DNA of 64,000 nt from Leucobacter massiliensis. GTDB lineage: Bacteria; Actinomycetota; Actinomycetes; Actinomycetales; Microbacteriaceae. The number at the start of each line of letters is the position of its first letter. Position 1 is the stretch's first letter. Of the stretch, positions 58,271 to 64,000 are shown one piece after another. Under the pieces are notes generated by a model. That model was not told the DNA's origin and made no database searches. It was given only the letters and a program-made list of their open reading frames with translations. Where the stretch lies: assembly GCF_002982315.1 (NCBI RefSeq), contig NZ_MWZD01000014.1:186001-250000 (forward strand), in the 5' to 3' direction. Position numbers and translations under genes: made by a program.

Positions 58271-59452
58271 ATGCGCGCACTCACCTGGCAGGGCAAACGG
58301 AACGTGAGCGTCGAGACCGTGCCCGACCCCACCATCCTCGAAGCGGACGACGCGATCATCGAGGTCACCTCGACCGCGATCTGCGGATCCGACCTCCACC
58401 TCTACGAGGTGCTCACCCCCTTCATGGACGCCGGAGACATCATCGGGCACGAAACCATGGGGCGCGTCGTCGAGGTCGGGCCCGAGTCCCGCCTCACGCC
58501 GGGCGAGCGGGTCGTCATCCCCTTCCCCATCTCCTGCGGCCGCTGCTGGATGTGCTCGCGGGGCCTCACCACGCAGTGCGAGACCACCCAGGTGCGCGAG
58601 CACGGCACCGGCGCCGCGCTCTTCGGCTACTCCCGGCTGTACGGCTCGGTGCCCGGCGGGCAGGCCGAATATCTGCGCGTGCCCTACTCCAGCGTCGGGC
58701 CGATCCGCGTCGGCGAGGAGCTGCCCGACCACCGCTACCTCTTCCTCAGCGACATCCTGCCCACCGCCTGGCAGGCCGTGCGCTACGCCGACGTGGGCCC
58801 CGGCGACCGGCTCACCGTCTACGGGCTCGGACCCGTCGGCCAGTTCGCCGCCCGGATCGGGCTGCACCTCGGCGCCGAGGTGACCGCCGTCGACCCCGTG
58901 CCCGAGCGCCGCGCCCTCGCCGCCCGCTACGGCGCCCGCGTCTTCGACGTGCAGGACGACGTCAACGACGAGATCCGCGACGCCACCGAGGGCCGCGGCC
59001 CCGACGCCGTGATCGACGCCGTCGGCATGGAGGCCCACGGCTCACCCGCCGCGCACTTCGCCCACCAGGCGCTCGGACTGCTGCCCGACGCACTCGGACG
59101 GAAGCTCCTCGAAACCGGGGGCGTCGACCGCCTCGCCGCCCTGCACGCCGCCGTCGACCTCGTGCGCCGCGGCGGCACGATCTCCCTCAGCGGCGTCTAC
59201 GGCGGGCAGGCCGACCCCATGCCCATGCTGTCGCTCTTCGACAAGCAGATCCAGCTGCGCATGGGCCAGTGCAATGTGACCTCCTGGACCGAAGAGCTGC
59301 TGCCCCTCGTGGAGGACCCGGCCGATCCGCTCGGCACCGAGGACCTCGTCACGCACCGCGTGCCGCTGGAGCAGGCTCCCGAGGCCTACGACATGTTCCA
59401 GAAGAAGCTCGACGGCTGCATCAAGGTCGTGCTCGACCCGGTGGCGCCGTGA
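58271..59452 (+). CDS. Zinc-dependent alcohol dehydrogenase (FdhA/glutathione-independent formaldehyde dehydrogenase-like)
   Basis: The 393-residue medium-chain dehydrogenase has the catalytic zinc region ICGSDLHLYEV and GHETMGRVVEVG. The structural zinc loop CGRCWMCSRGLTTQC is complete. The NAD site is YGLGPVGQFAARIG. The long insert near residue 270 (MEAHGSPAAHFAHQALGLLP) is typical of the glutathione-independent formaldehyde dehydrogenase-like subgroup. AAGGAGACCGA precedes the ATG. Its stop overlaps the next gene by four bases (GTGA). It probably handles an aldehyde or alcohol during stress. Confidence 0.9.
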   Translation: MRALTWQGKRNVSVETVPDPTILEADDAIIEVTSTAICGSDLHLYEVLTPFMDAGDIIGHETMGRVVEVGPESRLTPGERVVIPFPISCGRCWMCSRGLTTQCETTQVREHGTGAALFGYSRLYGSVPGGQAEYLRVPYSSVGPIRVGEELPDHRYLFLSDILPTAWQAVRYADVGPGDRLTVYGLGPVGQFAARIGLHLGAEVTAVDPVPERRALAARYGARVFDVQDDVNDEIRDATEGRGPDAVIDAVGMEAHGSPAAHFAHQALGLLPDALGRKLLETGGVDRLAALHAAVDLVRRGGTISLSGVYGGQADPMPMLSLFDKQIQLRMGQCNVTSWTEELLPLVEDPADPLGTEDLVTHRVPLEQAPEAYDMFQKKLDGCIKVVLDPVAP

Positions 59453-61251
59453 GCCACGACGAGGCCGCCCCCAGCGTCGCAGACCAGGTCGTCGCCCGGC
59501 TGGGCGAGTGGGGCGTCGAACGCGTCTACGGCTATGCGGGCGACGGCAACAACCCGCTGCTGGGCGCGCTGCGGCGGGCCGGATCCCCGGAGTTCGTCCG
59601 CGCACGGCACGAGGAGAGCGCCGCCTTCATGGCGGTGGGCGAGGCCAAGTTCGGCGGCCGGGCGGGGGTCGTCACCTCCACCCAGGGCCCGGGCGCCGTG
59701 CACCTGCTCAACGGCCTCTACGACGCGAAGCTCGACAGCGTCCCCGTCGTCGCGCTCGTCGGCCAGCAGCACACCACCGTGCTCGGCTCCGACTACCAGC
59801 AGGAGATCGATCTGCAGACCCTCTTCGCCGACGTCGCCGCCCGCTTCGTGCAGACGGTCGCGGCGCCCGAGCAGCTGCCCATGGTGCTCGACCGCGCCTT
59901 CCGCGCCGCGCTCACTCACCGGCAGCCCGCCGTGGTCATCCTGCCCCACGACGTGCAGCAGGCGCCCGCCGCCGAGCTCGGCCAGGCGCACGGCGAGGTG
60001 GTCACCGCCCCGCGCTGGAGCGAGGGGCGGCTGCTGCCCCGCGAGGAGGACCTCGACGCGGCCCTCGCCGTGCTCGAAACGGGCGAGCGGATCGCGATCC
60101 TCGCCGGCCGGGGGGCCGCGCACGCGGGCGACGCCGTCATCGAACTCGCCGAGGCCCTCGACGCCGGGGTCGCCACCAGCCTGCTCGGCAAGCCCTACAT
60201 CGACGAAGCGCACCCGCTCGTCACCGGCACGATGGGGCACCTCGGCACCACGGCCTCGGCTCGTCTCCTCCAGGGCTGCGACACGCTGCTCATCATCGGC
60301 TCCAACGACCCCTGGACCGAGTACTATCCGCCACCCGGGGCCGCCCGCGCCGTGCAGATCGACGTCGACCCCTCCGTGATCGGCAACCGCTACCCCGTGG
60401 AGGCGGGACTCGCGGGCGACGCCGCCGCCACGATCCGCTCCCTGCTGGAGCGCCTCGGGCCGCACCGCCGCGGCCGCCCGGCCTGGCGGGAGGAGGTCGA
60501 GTCGGCCGTCCGCGACTGGCACGATATCTCGCGACTGCGGGCCGAGCTGCCCGGCGAGCCCCTGGGCCCGGAGCTCGTGGTGCGCGGGCTCGGAGAACGG
60601 CTCGACGTGGACTGGCGCCTCGCCGTCGACGTCGGCAGCGCCGTCTACCACTACGTGCGGCAGATGCGGCTGCCACCCGGCCACTCCGCGCACCTCTCCA
60701 GCACGCTCGCGAGCATGGGCTGCGGGGCCCCCTACGGGATCGCCGCCAAGGAGCTCGATCCCGGGCGGCCCGTCGCCGTGCTCGCGGGGGACGGCGCCAT
60801 GCAGATGCTCGGCAACACGGACCTCGTCACCGTGGCCGAGCGCTGGCGGCGGTGGCGGGATCCCCGCTTCCTCGTCCTCGTGCTGCACAACCGCGACCTC
60901 TCCGAGGTCAGCTGGGAGCAGCGGGAGATGGAGACGGAGCCCCGCTTCCCCGCATCCCAGGACGTGCCGCCCTTCGACTTCGCCGGCTACGCCGAGCTGC
61001 TCGGGCTCCGCGGGATCCGCGTCAGCGGGCCGGAGGGCGTCGCCGCCGCACTCGACGAAGCGCTCGCGGCCGATCGGCCGGTCGTCGTGGAGGCCCGCAC
61101 CGACGCGGACGCCCCGCTGCTGCCCCCGCTCCCCCACGGCCGCGAACAGCTCGACGCCATGCGCACCGGGCTCGCCGCCGAGGGCGCCTCCGGCCGCCAC
61201 GCCCGCGAGCTGCTCACCGCCTACGCCCGGATCGAGGAGGACCGCCAGTGA
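59449..61251 (+). CDS. TPP-dependent enzyme, pyruvate oxidase/acetolactate synthase family
   Basis: The 600-residue enzyme has three domains. The N-terminal PYR domain has ARHEESAAFMAVGEAK, with the catalytic Glu contacting TPP. The middle domain has ILAGRGAAHAGDAV. The C-terminal PP domain has GDGAMQMLGNTDLVTVAERW, the TPP/Mg motif, with HNRD in the position of the family Asn. It resembles pyruvate oxidase-like proteins of unknown substrate that recur beside YciF-type stress genes. GTG start in the dehydrogenase stop, so the two are coupled. Confidence 0.9.
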   Translation: MSHDEAAPSVADQVVARLGEWGVERVYGYAGDGNNPLLGALRRAGSPEFVRARHEESAAFMAVGEAKFGGRAGVVTSTQGPGAVHLLNGLYDAKLDSVPVVALVGQQHTTVLGSDYQQEIDLQTLFADVAARFVQTVAAPEQLPMVLDRAFRAALTHRQPAVVILPHDVQQAPAAELGQAHGEVVTAPRWSEGRLLPREEDLDAALAVLETGERIAILAGRGAAHAGDAVIELAEALDAGVATSLLGKPYIDEAHPLVTGTMGHLGTTASARLLQGCDTLLIIGSNDPWTEYYPPPGAARAVQIDVDPSVIGNRYPVEAGLAGDAAATIRSLLERLGPHRRGRPAWREEVESAVRDWHDISRLRAELPGEPLGPELVVRGLGERLDVDWRLAVDVGSAVYHYVRQMRLPPGHSAHLSSTLASMGCGAPYGIAAKELDPGRPVAVLAGDGAMQMLGNTDLVTVAERWRRWRDPRFLVLVLHNRDLSEVSWEQREMETEPRFPASQDVPPFDFAGYAELLGLRGIRVSGPEGVAAALDEALAADRPVVVEARTDADAPLLPPLPHGREQLDAMRTGLAAEGASGRHARELLTAYARIEEDRQ

Positions 61252-61402
61252 GCACGCCGGCGCTCCAGCCCGCCCCGCCCCGCGCCCCTCCCGCCGCGCA
61301 GCCGGGCGGCCGAGCCCGCGGCGCGACCGCATCCGCCGCGCACCCGGGCGGCCGAGTCCGCAGAGCCACCGCACCCGCACACCACCCACCAGGAGGCCCG
61401 CA

Positions 61403-62308
61403 GTGTCAGAGCACCGCAGCGACCAGTTGACGTTCCAGAACCCCGTGACCCGCTTCCCCGAGATCAGCCCGCCCGAGCAGCACCAGCCCGAGCCCGGCCT
61501 CGACCAGGATCTCATCCCGCAGACCGACCGCGGCCAGCACTCCTATCGCGGCACCGGCAGGCTCGAAGGCCGCAAGGCCCTCATCACCGGCGCGGACTCC
61601 GGAATCGGCGCCGCCGTCGCCATCGCCTTCGCGCGCGAGGGCGCCGACGTGGCGCTCTCCTACCTGCCCGCAGAGGAGGAGGACGCTCAGGAGATCAAGT
61701 CCTTCATCGAGGAGGCCGGCCGCCGGGCCGTGCTGCTGCCCGGCGACATCTCCGAGCCGGGCTTCTGCTCCGAGCTCGTCGAGCGGGCCGTCGCGGAACT
61801 CGGCGGGCTCGACGCGCTCGTCAACAACGCCGGACGGCAGATCGCCCGCGAGGACATCGCCGAACTCCCCGACGAGCAGTGGGTCGACACCTTCGAGACG
61901 AACATCCACGCGATCTTCCGCATCTCGCAGGCGGCGATCCCGCACCTGCCCGCCGGATCGACCATCGTGAACACCACCTCGATCCAGGCCTACAGCCCCT
62001 CCCCGCACCTGCTCGACTACGCCTCGACGAAGGCCGCGATCAACAACTTCACCAAGGGCCTCGGCCAGATGCTCGCGCCGCGCGGGATCCGAGTCAACGC
62101 CGTCGCGCCCGGGCCCATCTGGACGCCCCTGCAGGTCTCCGACGGGCAGCCGAAGGACGCACTGCCCGAGTTCGGCAAGAACACGCCGCTCGGGCGCGCC
62201 GGGCAGCCGACGGAGCTGGCACCCGCCTACGTGTTCCTCACCTCGCCGGAGTCGAGCTACGTGATCGGGGAGACCCTCAACGTGAACGGGGGGACGCCGT
62301 CGCCGTGA
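61403..62308 (+). CDS. SDR-family oxidoreductase (YhdG/YghA-like)
   Basis: The 301-residue short-chain dehydrogenase begins with an extended N-terminus rich in Pro/Gln/His (PEISPPEQHQPEPGLDQD), typical of the YghA/general-stress SDR group. The NAD(P) motif is ALITGADSGIGAAVAIAF, the structural NNAG is present, and the catalytic residues are S..Y-A-S-T-K (LDYASTKAAINNF). VNAVAPGPIWTPL follows. The GTG at 61403 has AGGAGG six bases upstream. It follows the TPP enzyme by 150 bp and completes the operon. Confidence 0.92.
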   Translation: MSEHRSDQLTFQNPVTRFPEISPPEQHQPEPGLDQDLIPQTDRGQHSYRGTGRLEGRKALITGADSGIGAAVAIAFAREGADVALSYLPAEEEDAQEIKSFIEEAGRRAVLLPGDISEPGFCSELVERAVAELGGLDALVNNAGRQIAREDIAELPDEQWVDTFETNIHAIFRISQAAIPHLPAGSTIVNTTSIQAYSPSPHLLDYASTKAAINNFTKGLGQMLAPRGIRVNAVAPGPIWTPLQVSDGQPKDALPEFGKNTPLGRAGQPTELAPAYVFLTSPESSYVIGETLNVNGGTPSP

Positions 62309-62572
62309 GCCTCCTCCCGCGCCGTGCCGTGCCGCAGGCTCGTCCCCCGGGCCGCGCGGCGGCGCCGTGCCGCTCACCTCCCGGGCCCCGCCGCGCACCC
62401 CCGATCCGTGCGTCGACGCCGTTCCGCGCGCTTCCCGGACCGCGCGTCAGTATTCACACCTGGCTGCCAGCCACGCTGAGGATCAGTCAGCCACTCGGCT
62501 CCGGTACGACCGCCCTCGGGCCCGCGTGTCCGGGGACTTTCGGTTTCCTGAGAAACGTGGGATTCTCGGTGC

Positions 62573-62914
62573 ATGGGGTATATGACGTATGGGGGGACGG
62601 AGTACGAGTTCGATGAGCGCGTACTCGCGCACGTGAAGGTGGCGGTCGCGGCGAAGCTGCGGCGCCAGGAGTCGTTCTTCGTCAACTGGACGAAGGATTC
62701 GCGGGATGGAAGCGGCCGGGTTTCGCTGTGGGTGTCGCCTTACGTGCCGATCTCGTTCCGCTTCCTGGGGTCCCGCTCGCCGGAGCTGAATCCGCGCTGG
62801 CTGCGAGCCCTGACGCACCTGTCGGGCTCCTCGCGGGGGCTCACGATCCTGAGCGAGAAGGAGGCGGAGCGCTACGCGGAGCGCCACTGCTTCGGGGTGC
62901 CCGCGAAGGACTGA
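62573..62914 (+). CDS. DUF7882-type small protein
   Basis: The 113-residue protein resembles small actinobacterial (Microbacteriaceae) proteins that start MG-x-x-YG and contain a VEFDDRALAHLQ-type core. Here it reads YEFDERVLAHVKVAVAAKLRRQESFFVNW, then SLWVSPYVPISFRFLGSRSPELN. Function unknown; usually encoded singly. A -10-like GATTCT ends six bases before the ATG and no ribosome-binding site is seen, so it may be leaderless. The 264 bp upstream hold nothing else recognisable. Confidence 0.75.
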   Translation: MGYMTYGGTEYEFDERVLAHVKVAVAAKLRRQESFFVNWTKDSRDGSGRVSLWVSPYVPISFRFLGSRSPELNPRWLRALTHLSGSSRGLTILSEKEAERYAERHCFGVPAKD

Positions 62915-63035
62915 CGGACGCTCCGGGGCGGCACGCCGGGCACGGTTCCGGCGCGCTCACCAGGCACGGCCTGGAGCGCCTGCACCGGGCACGGCGCTCG
63001 GGGTTGCCCGCGCCTCGCCCGCGCCTCGCCCGCGA

Positions 63036-63473
63036 TCAGGCCGTGAGGCGGCGGTGCATGCCGAGCGCGCCCTCGCGCGAGAAGCCGAGCGACTCGTAGA
63101 CGCCCACCGCCTCGTCGCTCGCGAAGAGGCCCACGAACAGTTCCGCGCCGGGCGCCGGGCGCAGCAACTCGACGAGCCGCTCCACGAGCGCGCTCGCGAT
63201 GCCCTCCCCGGCGAACTCCGGGTCGACGATCACGTCCTGCACGTAGGCGTACTGCAGGCCGTCGCCCACGGCCCGCGCCATGCCCACCACCTGGCCGTCC
63301 ACCGAGCACACCACTCCCGCGAGCGAGGCGGCGAGCGATGCCGCGCGCAGATGGTCGTCGAAGTGCCCCTGCCAGCCGACCGACGCCGCCAGCCGCGCGT
63401 GCTCCTCGGGCGACGCGACCCGGTCGATGATCCGCGCGCCGCCCGCGGACGGGCCGCTCGTTCCGGGCTCCAT
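63036..63473 (-). CDS. GNAT-family N-acetyltransferase
   Basis: The 145-residue protein has the GNAT core: a central YVQDVIVDPEFAGEGIASALVERL with the acetyl-CoA pyrophosphate loop (usual Q/R-x-x-G-x-G/A, here FAGEGIA) and a C-terminal YESLGFSREGALGMHRRL. The substrate is unknown. The ATG at 63473 follows GAGGAGG closely. It diverges from the manganese catalase gene. Confidence 0.88.
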   Translation of the reverse strand: MEPGTSGPSAGGARIIDRVASPEEHARLAASVGWQGHFDDHLRAASLAASLAGVVCSVDGQVVGMARAVGDGLQYAYVQDVIVDPEFAGEGIASALVERLVELLRPAPGAELFVGLFASDEAVGVYESLGFSREGALGMHRRLTA

Positions 63474-63700
63474 GATCCTCCTCGAGATCCTCGCTCGTCG
63501 TTCCACCGGATGCCGCGCGCTCCCGCTCCCCCGGTGCCGCGCTCGCGCACCCCGAGCGTCACGCCTGCATTCTCGCGGCTCCCCCGCACGCAGCGCAAGC
63601 CACTCCCGCGGATCCGCCGCTCCGCGTTGGGTGGAACACGCGCACCGTGCACCGATCGGCCGAGGGGGCCGTCGCACCGTGGCGCAGAAGGGTCAGAGAC

Positions 63701-64000
63701 ATGTATCTCCATCGACAAGAGCTGCAGCACCGCGCCGTACCCGACGCGCCCGACGCGGTGTACGCACGCAAGCTCCAGGAGGTGCTGGGCGGGCAGTACG
63801 GCGAGATCTCCGTCGCCCTGCAGTACCAGTTCCAGGGCTGGAACATGCACATGCCGGGCAAGTACCGGGACCTCGTCTTCGGCATCGGGGCGGAGGAGAT
63901 GGGGCACGTCGAGATGCTCGCGGTCATGATCGCGCAGCTGCTCGAGAAGTCGCCGCTCGGGATCACGGAGGAGGCCGTGCAGAACGACCCCACGGTGGCC
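63701..64000 (+). CDS. Manganese catalase (N-terminal part)
   Basis: The reading frame is open to the window edge; 100 residues are seen. YARKLQEVLGGQYGEISVAL and FGIGAEEMGHVEMLAVMI carry the glutamates and histidine of a di-manganese site in ferritin-like catalases, which break down hydrogen peroxide without haem. The ATG at 63701 follows GAAGGGTCAGAGAC. It fits the stress cluster just upstream (YciF-like protein, oxidoreductases). Confidence 0.9.
   Translation, partial: MYLHRQELQHRAVPDAPDAVYARKLQEVLGGQYGEISVALQYQFQGWNMHMPGKYRDLVFGIGAEEMGHVEMLAVMIAQLLEKSPLGITEEAVQNDPTVA

Noticed and set aside
62309..62572. Gene or regulatory RNA before the DUF7882 gene
   Set aside because: No frame with a start signal, no clear hairpin and no repeated motif. 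Only a weak -10 next to the gene is supported.

Overview
The window is a high-GC chromosomal segment of an actinobacterium. A Microbacteriaceae member, perhaps Leucobacter or a close relative, is the best guess. This is inferred from the gene families (a RamB-type regulator beside the glyoxylate genes, a GuaB1-type IMPDH-like protein, a DUF7882-type small protein, a fused MrpAB) and from the actinobacterial layout of the rRNA operon. Gene density is high, and many neighbours share ATGA or GTGA start/stop overlaps. No phage genes, transposases or CRISPR arrays were seen.

Layout. 0-5.4 kb: divergent ramB-like regulator and glyoxylate shunt (aceA, aceB) with an odd 49-bp tandem repeat between them, then a YbjN protein. 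5.5-8.9 kb: mannitol PTS operon (IICB, IIA, mannitol-1-phosphate dehydrogenase). 8.9-15.3 kb: six-gene Mrp Na+/H+ antiporter operon on the minus strand with mrpA and mrpB fused. 15.4-21.2 kb: a complete rRNA operon on the minus strand (16S-23S-5S) with two candidate promoters, a leader motif and a terminator. 21.4-28.3 kb: tgt facing a tightly packed minus-strand chain lysR, MFS, gltX, thioredoxin-reductase-like, yhhQ. tgt and YhhQ together suggest queuine/queuosine-precursor salvage. A class V aminotransferase diverges from lysR. 29.5-36.7 kb: rlmN, then an alcohol/aldehyde oxidation operon (aldehyde dehydrogenase, adhP, DUF779) behind a GAF-domain regulator, then a YbdK-like ligase. 36.7-43.1 kb: FAH-family hydrolase, ilvE, leuB, tRNA-Glu, an AI-2E-type transporter and thrC. 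43.3-51.2 kb: guaB1, mscL, an M20 dipeptidase, YihY, a YbaK deacylase, a butanediol dehydrogenase and two small membrane proteins.

51.4-57.5 kb is the most accessory-looking part. A three-gene type III polyketide synthase / methyltransferase / flavoprotein cluster is followed by three different toxin-antitoxin pairs and a small membrane coiled-coil protein built on a 21-bp repeat. A perfect 17-bp direct repeat brackets two of the toxin-antitoxin pairs. 57.5-64.0 kb looks like a stress-protection cluster: YciF-like protein, zinc alcohol dehydrogenase, a TPP-dependent oxidase-like enzyme, an SDR oxidoreductase, a DUF7882 protein, a GNAT acetyltransferase and the start of a manganese catalase that runs off the right edge.

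A theme across the window is promoters whose -10 hexamer ends exactly six bases before an ATG/GTG with no usable Shine-Dalgarno sequence. This predicts leaderless mRNAs for tgt, the class V aminotransferase, the toxin-antitoxin operons and the coiled-coil gene. All functions are assigned by reading motifs and family resemblance; no database search was run.
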